DNA of 5,830 bases from JAZQLP01 sp045629205. GTDB lineage: Bacteria > Bacillota > Clostridia > Oscillospirales > UBA644. The position numbers and the translations under genes are program-made. A model generated the notes under the pieces. It was not told the origin of the DNA. It ran no database searches and saw nothing but the letters and a program-made list of their open reading frames with translations. This document shows, piece after piece, positions 1-4,877 of this stretch. Location of the stretch: NCBI GenBank assembly GCA_045629205.1, contig JAZQQT010000050.1, positions 1 to 5,830 on the forward strand. Reading direction: 5' to 3'. Every line of letters starts with the position of its first letter. Position 1 is the stretch's first letter.

Positions 1-46
1 GAGTTTAAATATGGTGAGATGAGCACTGCTCGGCGCCATTATAAAC

Positions 47-121
47 GGCTCGATGGTCAAGCGGTTAAGACACGGCCCTTTCACGGCTGTAACGGGGGTT
101 CGATTCCCCCTCGAGTCACCA
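47..121 (+). tRNA. tRNA-Glu (anticodon UUC)
   Basis: A full cloverleaf can be folded by eye. The acceptor stem is GGCTCGA (47-53) with TCGAGTC (111-117), including one G-U pair. The D stem is GTC (56-58) with GAC (69-71). The anticodon stem is 73-77 with 85-89, around the loop CTTTCAC (78-84), which puts anticodon TTC at 80-82. The T stem is five G (94-98) with five C (106-110), around loop TTCGATT. The discriminator base is A118, and CCA is encoded at 119-121. The anticodon and the CTTTCAC loop match bacterial tRNA-Glu, which reads GAA and GAG. No promoter is visible in the 46 bases upstream, so it is probably the last gene of a tRNA cluster that begins outside the window. Confidence 0.97.
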
Positions 122-159
122 AAAAAACCACTTTTGTCTACGGACAAAAGTGGTTTTTT
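121..159 (+). terminator. Intrinsic terminator of the tRNA transcript
   Basis: CCACTTTTGTC (128-138) pairs perfectly with GACAAAAGTGG (143-153) around the loop TACG, giving the extra-stable cUACGg tetraloop. Six T follow (154-159), and the A tract at 121-127 can extend the stem. Because A and T tracts flank both sides, it could also stop transcription from the right. It starts at the CCA end of the tRNA, so it probably ends the tRNA transcript. Confidence 0.93.
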
Positions 160-167
160 GTTTATCC

Positions 168-330
168 AAGCCGCAGGCGTGGCATATCATCCGCCGTCAG
201 GCGGTATATCATCACGGCGTCAGCCGTTCATACCCTTTTTGCAGCTTGATGAGATACAGCACTGCGTGCTGATGATATGCAATTCCTTGCAGAATTGAGA
301 ATATACACACCTTAGATGTGATGATATAGA
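168..330. repeat. Array of small hairpins with TATCATC/GATGATA spacers, inverted cluster
   Basis: Short palindromes alternate with a near-constant spacer of about 10 bases. On the left the spacers read GCATATCATC (182-191) and TATATCATC (205-213). The hairpins are CCGCC-gtca-GGCGG (191-204) and ACGGC-gtca-GCCGT (214-227), preceded by a decayed one (168-180). On the right the spacers are inverted: GATGAGATAC (248-257), GATGATATGC (271-280), GAGAATATAC (297-306) and GATGATATA (320-328). Their hairpins are AGCAC-tgc-GTGCT (258-270), AATTC-cttgca-GAATT (281-296) and CACA/TGTG (306-320). Stem sequences vary but keep their pairing, which implies selection on structure or spread as a mobile palindromic unit. 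There is no coding potential. Similar arrays are, from memory, scattered in gut Clostridia genomes, which I could not check here. Confidence 0.7.
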
Positions 331-491
331 GAGACTTGTTTATGGGTTATCAAGTATTTCTTTGTAAAGATCATACGTTTTGTCCGTTCCTTCACCTGCT
401 CTGCACTTGTTGACAGTACATTATTGCATGTATGGTTAATATGAATATTAAACTTCACGCAAAATAAGAATCGTGCTCTCAAAATGAGATA
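331..491. other. Non-coding stretch with no recognised feature
   Basis: This AT-rich sequence between the hairpin array and the regulator promoter holds no credible reading frame, no RNA fold I recognise and no terminator. It contains an isolated TTGACA at 410-415 without a convincing -10 box at the right distance. Confidence 0.6.
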
Positions 492-519
492 TTTACTTCA
501 AAATGTATTGTGATATAAT
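492..519 (+). promoter_or_regulatory. Promoter of the XRE regulator gene
   Basis: A perfect -10 box TATAAT lies at 514-519 and is preceded by TGA (511-513), the TGn extended -10 signature. A weak -35 TTTACT (492-497) sits 16 bases upstream. Transcription would start near 526, leaving a leader of about 40 bases before the start codon at 566. Confidence 0.72.
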
Positions 520-526
520 ATAACCA

Positions 527-542
527 TAGGTTCCGGAGCCTA
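527..542. promoter_or_regulatory. Quasi-palindrome at the transcription start, candidate operator
   Basis: TAGGTTCCGGAGCCTA is a 16-base inverted repeat with one mismatched pair of positions, centred on TCCGGA. It lies immediately after the -10 box, over the expected transcription start, where a bound repressor would block initiation. The next gene encodes a helix-turn-helix protein, so autoregulation is a reasonable inference. No binding data exist in the sequence itself. Confidence 0.45.
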
Positions 543-565
543 AGTAAAACAAAGAGGTAAATCAA

Positions 566-1762
566 ATGAACGAATATATAGGAAAAAATATACGTGAACT
601 GCGAAAAACACATAATTTGACACAAGAAATGTTAGCTGAAAAACTTGGCACTACATTTCAATCGGTTAGTCGCTGGGAAAACGGTGTGACTTATCCAGAT
701 ATCGATATGATACCAATCATAGCTCGGTATTTCAATGTTACTTCGGATTATTTGTTCGGTATTTCATGCGAAAAAAACGTTCAAAAGATGAAGGCTTTAC
801 TGAAAGAATTGGAATCACTTCCTGAAAGCGGGACTGAACGTGCTGTCGATATTATTCGAATGATAAGATTGGAATATGATATGCGTCCCAATTCAAAAAA
901 CAGCGTTTTCCACGATATGTGTCAATCACTCTATTGTTCGGAGGTAAAAAAAACATCCACTTTAGCAGATGAACTGCGAAAAGCGGCAGAAGTGTTTTTC
1001 GACAGTAATCCCAATGCGATTGTCAAATCAAATGCTTTACAGTATTATGTGACTCTTGAGGATGAGCATTATATTCCATCCATTTTGAATCGCTATGCAA
1101 CGGATGAATCATGCTCCAGAGATGCACTTTTGTATGAACGCTATCTTTACAGAGATGAATTCGATAAACTTGAAGTGATTCGACAAAAAAGATTGTGCAA
1201 ATTAATTGACGAAACAATTGATGGATACTTACCATGGAAGGAATGGCGGGCACAAAATGATTTGGCATTTGCATTTTGGAAAAACAATATTTGTCTCGAT
1301 TTCCTGCATTCATTTACAAACGAAACGCCAACAGATAAAAACCCGATTACTTGTGGTTTAGAACCTGATGTATTTGCACCGAAAAGAATTTTGTTAGGTG
1401 AATTGCGGGCATGCTATCTTGTTGCGCTGGATAGACAAGAAGAAGCACTAATTGTTTTGGAAGATGTGGTATCTCTGATTGAGCAGTTGTGGAGTATGCA
1501 AGACGAGAATGTAATTTTGAGCCGGTCGCCTGCTTTACCAACATTTTCCGTCATTGTCAAAAAGGCAAAGGAAAAATCTCACCTAAAATTGCTTTATGCC
1601 AATGATGACTTAATGAACCCTGAAGAAGCCTATGATTATTTGTGGCTAAAGGTTGATTATGATCGACTGATGAATGATTCTCGGTGGGCATGGTTTGATC
1701 CTATCCGTAATGATGACCACTTTCTGGCGATTGCCGACAGAATCAAAACATTGATGGATTGA
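566..1762 (+). CDS. XRE-family helix-turn-helix regulator with a large C-terminal domain
   Basis: This 398-residue protein begins with a typical XRE/Cro-CI DNA-binding domain (about residues 5-65). Helix 2 lies around LTQEMLAEKLG (18-28), and the recognition helix around TTFQSVSRWENG (29-40) is followed by the usual YPDIDMIPIIARYFNVTSDYLFG segment. The remaining 330 residues are predicted by eye to be mostly helical. A stretch at 279-309 (LRACYLVALDRQEEALIVLEDVV) looks TPR-like. The C-terminus has WFDPIRNDDHF (376-386), similar to the 'DPxRxDPRF' end of some TPR-bearing regulators. The ATG is preceded by AGAGG eight bases upstream (553-557), which supports the start. It acts presumably as a cytoplasmic transcription regulator; the signal sensed and the targets are unknown. 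Its AT-richer composition and position behind a tRNA and a repeat cluster are compatible with acquisition by transfer, but no integrase is present. The HTH assignment is secure; the C-terminal role is not. Confidence 0.9.
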   Translation: MNEYIGKNIRELRKTHNLTQEMLAEKLGTTFQSVSRWENGVTYPDIDMIPIIARYFNVTSDYLFGISCEKNVQKMKALLKELESLPESGTERAVDIIRMIRLEYDMRPNSKNSVFHDMCQSLYCSEVKKTSTLADELRKAAEVFFDSNPNAIVKSNALQYYVTLEDEHYIPSILNRYATDESCSRDALLYERYLYRDEFDKLEVIRQKRLCKLIDETIDGYLPWKEWRAQNDLAFAFWKNNICLDFLHSFTNETPTDKNPITCGLEPDVFAPKRILLGELRACYLVALDRQEEALIVLEDVVSLIEQLWSMQDENVILSRSPALPTFSVIVKKAKEKSHLKLLYANDDLMNPEEAYDYLWLKVDYDRLMNDSRWAWFDPIRNDDHFLAIADRIKTLMD

Positions 1763-1820
1763 GTGCTTGGTCTGACCATTTTAATCAATAATTATTAAGT
1801 CAGAAACAGCCACACAAAAA

Positions 1821-1875
1821 AAGACACTGGTAAAACATCGCTCTGATTTCGTTACACGGAAAGTAGCGGTGTCTT
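1821..1875 (-). terminator. Imperfect long stem-loop, possible minus-strand terminator
   Basis: AAGACAC (1821-1827) pairs with GTGTCTT (1869-1875), and CGCT (1839-1842) pairs with AGCG (1865-1868), leaving an 11-base bulge on one side only. Read on the minus strand, the outer stem ends in a run of T from the A tract at 1816-1822, like an intrinsic terminator. No minus-strand gene lies just upstream of it, so it may be a relic of an element end or an unannotated small transcript. Function is uncertain. Confidence 0.35.
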
Positions 1876-1925
1876 CTCTTCATATGAACGTCAATCCGCG
1901 TTTCATAAAGATAAAGCTGTCTTCA

Positions 1926-1953
1926 TTGACTTATAAAGATTCTTTGATATAAT
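1926..1953 (+). promoter_or_regulatory. Predicted sigma-70 promoter before the phosphorylase remnant
   Basis: The -35 box TTGACT (1926-1931) is separated by 16 bases from a perfect -10 TATAAT (1948-1953), with TGA (1945-1947) giving an extended -10. It would start a transcript near 1960 that runs through the short frame at 1983-2177 to the terminator at 2206-2233. Confidence 0.6.
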
Positions 1954-1982
1954 TATTGTAAAAAAGCAGTGCATACATTTGA

Positions 1983-2177
1983 TTGAGGAAAATCGCCGTT
2001 GAAATGGAGATTGCCGGAGTGGAGGCAATATGCGATTTTTACGGACTCGAATTATACGATTTCCTCGAAGCGGGAGACGTCCTTGAAGAAAGTAGCTATG
2101 ATATGCAGAATCTCGGAGCGGCAAATCACAGTCCGGGAAAACTTATGATTGCATTGGAAATCATTAAAAGATTATAG
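1983..2177 (+). pseudogene. C-terminal remnant of a nucleoside phosphorylase-like gene
   Basis: The frame encodes about 64 residues from TTG 1983, or 58 from ATG 2004, and ends with TAG. The segment AVEMEIAGVEAICDFYGLEL matches the pattern of the C-terminal region of the PNP/uridine phosphorylase superfamily. There a V-E-M-E motif helps to hold the ribose, followed by an A-x-x-A-V-A-x-F-x-x-V helix. The following FLEAGDVLEESSYDMQNLG resembles the 'ADxLdxexWDxRsLg' stretch of Clostridial members, and LMIALEIIKRL is a typical last helix. Complete enzymes are about 230-270 residues, so roughly three quarters are missing. An in-frame TGA (1980-1982) closes the frame just upstream, no ribosome site is well placed for either start, and I found no N-terminal part in the other frames. 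A functional small protein is the less likely alternative. The family assignment is by pattern recognition only. Confidence 0.6.
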
Positions 2178-2205
2178 AAATATCAAATCAAGCGCATAAT
2201 ATTAA

Positions 2206-2233
2206 GAGCGGAGTGTATCTCCGCTCGTTTTTT
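2206..2233 (+). terminator. Intrinsic terminator after the phosphorylase remnant
   Basis: GAGCGGAG (2206-2213) pairs perfectly with CTCCGCTC (2219-2226) around a five-base loop. One G and six T (2228-2233) follow. This is a strong plus-strand terminator 28 bases after the remnant's stop codon, consistent with the original gene end being preserved. Confidence 0.92.
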
Positions 2234-2264
2234 ATGCCTGACAGATTGTAAGAATTCCGTATAC

Positions 2265-2294
2265 GAAAATACGGCACCCGTTTCAGTGCCGTAT
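2265..2294 (-). terminator. Terminator of the amino acid ABC operon
   Basis: ATACGGCAC (2269-2277) and GTGCCGTAT (2286-2294) form a perfect nine-pair stem around an eight-base loop. On the minus strand the stem is followed by only a short T run (TTTT) before CG. It sits 28 bases past the ATPase stop codon and faces the plus-strand terminator at 2206-2233, so the two convergent transcripts each have their own stop. Confidence 0.7.
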
Positions 2295-2322
2295 CAAATG
2301 AAGAATTAATTTACAGTAAAAA

Positions 2323-3045
2323 TCAAAGAACCTTTGAAAGGAAAGATTTGAGACGTTCGCACTCGGGATGATTGAAAATATCGTCGGGAGTTCCCTGTTC
2401 CATGATAACACCGTCTTCAAGAAAAAGAACACGGTTGGCGACTTCGCGGGCAAAACCCATTTCGTGGGTAACGACGACCATAGTCATTCCCTCATGCGCA
2501 AGTGTCTTCATAACGTCCAGAACCTCGCCGACCATTTCGGGGTCGAGCGCGGAGGTGGGCTCGTCGAAAAGCATAACGTCCGGTTCCATACAAAGCGCTC
2601 TGACAATGGCTACACGCTGTTTCTGACCGCCGGAAAGCTGGGCGGGATATGACGAAGCGCGATCTGCCAAACCTACGCGGGCAAGAAGCTCAAGAGCTTT
2701 TTCTTCGGCTTCCTGCTGCGTTTTCTTTTTTAAGAGCATAGGCGCGCAGGTCAGATTCTTAAGCACGGTCATATGAGGAAACAGGTTGAACTGCTGAAAG
2801 ACCATACCCATCTTCTGACGGTGGAGATTGATATCGATTTTATCGTTTGTCAGATCATTACCCTCGAAAATAATCTGCCCGCCGGTGGGCGTTTCGAGAA
2901 GATTCAGACAACGCAAAAAAGTTGATTTACCCGAGCCGGAAGGGCCGATAACACAAACAACGTCTCCCTTGTTGATAGTAACGTCGATGCCCTTTAAAAC
3001 AGAATGCGCACCGAAATTTTTTTGCAGATTTTTAACCTCTATCAC
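2323..3045 (-). CDS. Polar amino acid ABC transporter ATP-binding protein (GlnQ/HisP type)
   Basis: This cytoplasmic ATPase powers uptake of an amino acid by the permease and binding protein encoded upstream. Translated from GTG 3045 it has 240 residues, the usual GlnQ/HisP length. All motifs are present: Walker A GPSGSGKST (34-42), Q-loop FQQFNLFPHMTV (83-94), signature LSGGQKQR (137-144), Walker B VMLFDE (157-162) with catalytic E162, D-loop SALD (165-168) and switch H194 in VTHEMGFA. Residue 148 is V in AIVRAL where most relatives have AIARAL, a minor oddity. The frame extends 11 codons further to a TTG at 3078, but GTG gives the family-typical N-terminus VIEVKNLQKNFG. It also has an AGAGG ten bases upstream inside the permease gene. 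The gene overlaps the permease by 14 bases, which suggests translational coupling. The exact substrate is not encoded here. Confidence 0.95.
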   Translation of the reverse strand: MIEVKNLQKNFGAHSVLKGIDVTINKGDVVCVIGPSGSGKSTFLRCLNLLETPTGGQIIFEGNDLTNDKIDINLHRQKMGMVFQQFNLFPHMTVLKNLTCAPMLLKKKTQQEAEEKALELLARVGLADRASSYPAQLSGGQKQRVAIVRALCMEPDVMLFDEPTSALDPEMVGEVLDVMKTLAHEGMTMVVVTHEMGFAREVANRVLFLEDGVIMEQGTPDDIFNHPECERLKSFLSKVL

Positions 3046-3751
3046 TTTGAGCCAACCTCTTTTCCAACTTCTTGACAAAGAAATTAAGGATACAGACCAT
3101 TGCCAGATATATCAGCGCAATGGAGATATACGGGAAATATACGTTGGCTGTTCGTGAAATTACACGGTCAGCCGCTTTTGTGAGGTCCATAACGCCGAGA
3201 TATCCGATTACGGAGGTTTCCTTTAACAACGAAATGAACTCATTTGCGATGGCGGGAAGGACATTGCGGACAGCCTGCGGAAGAACGATACGCGTCATTG
3301 TTGTCTTCCATGAAAAGCCGAGCGAACGGCCTGCTTCGGTTTGCCCGATATCAACGGCATTGATTCCGGCACGGATAATTTCGGACACGTAGGCTCCCGA
3401 GTTGAGTCCGAACCCGATAATACCGATAAGAACGGCGTGGGTGGAAAAGCGGAAAATGATATTATATGTAATAAGCAGCTGAACAACCACCGGTGTTCCG
3501 CGGATCACAGTGGTATACAGTTCGCATATCCAGTTGAGGACGACAAGCTTATGCGGATTTTGCTTATGAACGGTTTTGACAAGGGCAACAAGACATCCGA
3601 TAATGACACCTATCAATGTTGCGAACAGAGCCACCAAAAGGGTGTTTCCGATACCTTTGAGAAACAACAGATAACGGTCCTCGGTGATGAATGTGCTTTT
3701 AAATCCTTTAACAAAGAAATCACAGCACTTATCCCAAAAGGAAGCGGGCAT
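3032..3751 (-). CDS. Amino acid ABC transporter permease (HisM/GlnP family)
   Basis: This 239-residue integral membrane protein forms the channel of the uptake system, probably as a homodimer because the operon has a single permease gene. A hydrophobic segment at about 34-57 is the first clear membrane span. Further spans lie at about 86-127 and the last near 205-227. The family hallmark RGTPVVVQLL (84-93) is present. The EAA loop GQTEAGRSLGF through RIVLPQ (136-159), which docks on the ATPase Q-loop region, is intact, with T-E-A-G where E-A-A-R is common. The ATG at 3751 follows AGGAG by six bases. The start lies 68 bases after the binding protein stop, with a stem-loop between them, and the 3' end overlaps the ATPase gene. 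It was named by family features; glutamine, histidine, cystine or arginine transport cannot be told apart from it. Confidence 0.95.
   Translation of the reverse strand: MPASFWDKCCDFFVKGFKSTFITEDRYLLFLKGIGNTLLVALFATLIGVIIGCLVALVKTVHKQNPHKLVVLNWICELYTTVIRGTPVVVQLLITYNIIFRFSTHAVLIGIIGFGLNSGAYVSEIIRAGINAVDIGQTEAGRSLGFSWKTTMTRIVLPQAVRNVLPAIANEFISLLKETSVIGYLGVMDLTKAADRVISRTANVYFPYISIALIYLAMVCILNFFVKKLEKRLAQSDRG
3056..3060 (-). promoter_or_regulatory. Ribosome binding site that supports the GTG start of the ATPase gene
   Basis: AGAGG on the minus strand lies ten bases before GTG 3045, within the last codons of the permease gene. It supports GTG 3045 over the upstream TTG at 3078 and implies that translation of the two genes is coupled. 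Confidence 0.65.
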
Positions 3752-3779
3752 AAAAAACTCCTATTATACAGAGAATAAC

Positions 3780-3800
3780 GGGGGCAGGAAACCTGTCCCC
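3780..3800 (-). promoter_or_regulatory. Intercistronic stem-loop between binding protein and permease genes
   Basis: GGGGGCAGG (3780-3788) and CCTGTCCCC (3792-3800) fold around a three-base loop, with a single A-C mismatch on the minus-strand RNA. No T run follows it in the operon direction, so it is not a good terminator there. In other amino acid and sugar ABC operons, such hairpins after the binding protein gene protect the upstream mRNA end and let the binding protein exceed the membrane components; that role is inferred here. Read on the plus strand the stem has a G-U pair and is followed by ATTTTATATC and seven T, so it could also block opposing transcription. Confidence 0.7.
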
Positions 3801-3819
3801 ATTTTATATCTTTTTTTAA

Positions 3820-4611
3820 TCAGTCTTCAACGAGCTTTGCTTTTTCGGTATATTCTTTAGTCCATCTTTCGATAGAACCGTCTTTAAGAAGAGCTTCAAC
3901 AACTTCATTTACGACTTTAAGAAGATCCTGGTTTCCTTTTGCAACGGCGATACCGTATTCTTCGATCGTGGCAGCCTGAGAACCGTCGGCTTTAAGAAAT
4001 TCCGCTGTCTTGTATGCGCCGTTGGATGCGGTAACGATGTTTTCGGCAGTAAGCTTATCTGTAACAACAGCATCAATTTTGCCGAGAGCTGCGGCTGCAA
4101 CAGCAGGAGCGTTGTATGTTGTTATTGTTGCGCCGTCGAGAGTCTTATCATCGATCAATCCCTGGATCAAGCTGTCGGATGTTGTGCCTTCCTGGACACC
4201 GATCTGCTTACCTGCAAGATCTTCGACCGTGGGAATGTCTTTGTCGGCCGTCACTATAACATACTGAGCTGTAGTTGCGTAAGGAATGGAGAAGTCTACA
4301 CTTTCGAGACGGTCGGGTCTTATTGTAATACCTGCGGCACCGCAATCCGCTTTACCGCTTTGAACCGAAGCGACTATATTTTTGAAATCCATATCGTTCA
4401 GAACGAGCTCATAACCGAGTTTATCGGCAACGGCTTTCATGATTTCGATATCAACGCCGACGATTTCATTTTCGTAAACGAATTCGTAAGGAGCAAAGCC
4501 TGCTTCTGTGGCAACGGTGAGTTTGGGTTTGTTATTTCCCGAACAACCTGCGATGCCAAGACAAGCGGCCAGAAGAATAACACTGAGGGCAACTGCCATA
4601 ATCTTTTTCAT
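3820..4611 (-). CDS. Amino acid ABC transporter substrate-binding lipoprotein
   Basis: This 263-residue protein is the extracellular receptor of the uptake system. It has a lipoprotein signal peptide: MKKIM, a hydrophobic core (5-18) and lipobox GIAGC with lipid-anchored C23, followed by SGNNKP. The mature part is a type II periplasmic-binding-protein fold (SBP_bac_3): LTVATEAGFAPYEF (31-44), DFKNIVASVQSGKAD (75-89), GITIRPDRLESVDFSIPY (94-111), GKQIGVQEGTTS (134-145) and GKIDAVVTD (177-185). By alignment from memory with GlnH, G94, T96 and R101 would bind the alpha-carboxylate and D185 the amino group, F39 would stack on the ligand, and the glutamine-contacting lysine is Q140. ATG 4611 has AGGAG seven bases upstream. 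An in-frame extension to 4746 is rejected because it lacks a ribosome site and would cover the promoter. First gene of the operon. The ligand is a polar amino acid, identity unknown. Confidence 0.95.
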   Translation of the reverse strand: MKKIMAVALSVILLAACLGIAGCSGNNKPKLTVATEAGFAPYEFVYENEIVGVDIEIMKAVADKLGYELVLNDMDFKNIVASVQSGKADCGAAGITIRPDRLESVDFSIPYATTAQYVIVTADKDIPTVEDLAGKQIGVQEGTTSDSLIQGLIDDKTLDGATITTYNAPAVAAAALGKIDAVVTDKLTAENIVTASNGAYKTAEFLKADGSQAATIEEYGIAVAKGNQDLLKVVNEVVEALLKDGSIERWTKEYTEKAKLVED

Positions 4612-4647
4612 AATAAATCTCCTGAATGATTTTCTTTTGATAACCCG

Positions 4648-4676
4648 ATTATAGTCCGATAAGCAGCATTTGTCAA
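4648..4676 (-). promoter_or_regulatory. Perfect consensus promoter of the ABC transporter operon
   Basis: On the minus strand TTGACA (4671-4676) and TATAAT (4648-4653) are both exact consensus and separated by the optimal 17 bases. Transcription should begin near 4641, giving a leader of about 30 bases to ATG 4611. Such a short leader leaves no room for a riboswitch or T-box, so control must act on initiation. Confidence 0.93.
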
Positions 4677-4683
4677 GTCGTTT

Positions 4684-4742
4684 TATGCAAAAAAATACGA
4701 CATTTTTTATAATTATGCGATAACATGTATTTTTTCTGCATA
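4684..4742. promoter_or_regulatory. Inverted repeat just upstream of the operon promoter, candidate operator
   Basis: TATGCAAAAAAATAC (4684-4698) is repeated in inverse orientation at 4727-4742 as GTATTTTTTCTGCATA, with one extra base. The arms lie 28 bases apart and the nearer arm is only seven bases from the -35 box. A further TTATGC occurs at 4713-4718, exactly 30 bases from the copy at 4683-4688. The A/T tracts could also act as an UP element for RNA polymerase. A regulator site is an inference; I do not recognise the motif. Confidence 0.45.
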
Positions 4743-4767
4743 TCATACATAAATAATGAATAAATAT

Positions 4768-4798
4768 GTTTTTTTCATACCAAAATGATGAAAAAAAC
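4768..4798. repeat. Perfect AT-rich inverted repeat
   Basis: GTTTTTTTCAT (4768-4778) and ATGAAAAAAAC (4788-4798) are exact inverse copies around a nine-base spacer. The stem is AT-rich, so it is a poor terminator by itself. Its T run on the minus strand could serve as the release tract for the hairpins at 4818-4852. Confidence 0.5.
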
Positions 4799-4817
4799 AG
4801 ACAAACGAAACCGCATA

Positions 4818-4852
4818 ATCCGTCCTATACACGGATGATCCGGGAGCGGATC
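4818..4852 (-). terminator. Tandem hairpins after the isomerase gene, probable terminator region
   Basis: GATCCG (4837-4842) pairs with CGGATC (4847-4852) around GGAG, and ATCCGT (4818-4823) pairs with ACGGAT (4831-4836) around a seven-base loop. They lie 26 bases after the isomerase stop on the minus strand. A T-rich stretch follows, ending in seven T (4791-4797), but it is not directly attached to the stem. Termination here is plausible rather than certain. Confidence 0.5.
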
Positions 4853-4877
4853 GTTTATTTCCACAGTAACCGTATAA

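Noticed and set aside
13..37. Weak hairpin (GGTG/CGCC and GAGC/GCTC) upstream of the tRNA
   Set aside because: Short stems with internal gaps and no T run; it lacks the T-arm of a preceding tRNA, so it is left as unassigned flank.
47..121. tRNA-Glu as an attachment site of an integrated element
   Set aside because: The tRNA 3' end is not repeated elsewhere in the window and there is no integrase or excisionase gene.
168..330. Possible CRISPR array in the spaced repeat region
   Set aside because: Units are short, differ in sequence and are inverted relative to each other; the constant part is only about 10 bases and no cas gene is present.
410..440. TTGACA with a TATGGT or GTTAAT as an additional regulator promoter
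   Set aside because: The -10 candidates are poor and spacing is 15 or 19 bases; the extended -10 at 514-519 is far better.
3763..3768. Minus-strand TATAAT immediately before the permease ribosome site
   Set aside because: Transcription would begin at or inside the ribosome binding site and no -35 box is correctly placed.
3341..3778. Plus-strand 145-residue frame opposite the permease gene
   Set aside because: It mirrors the permease coding frame, has no ribosome site and shows no family features.
4612..4746. In-frame N-terminal extension of the binding protein
   Set aside because: It would bury the promoter inside the gene, lacks a ribosome site and displaces a clear lipoprotein signal peptide.
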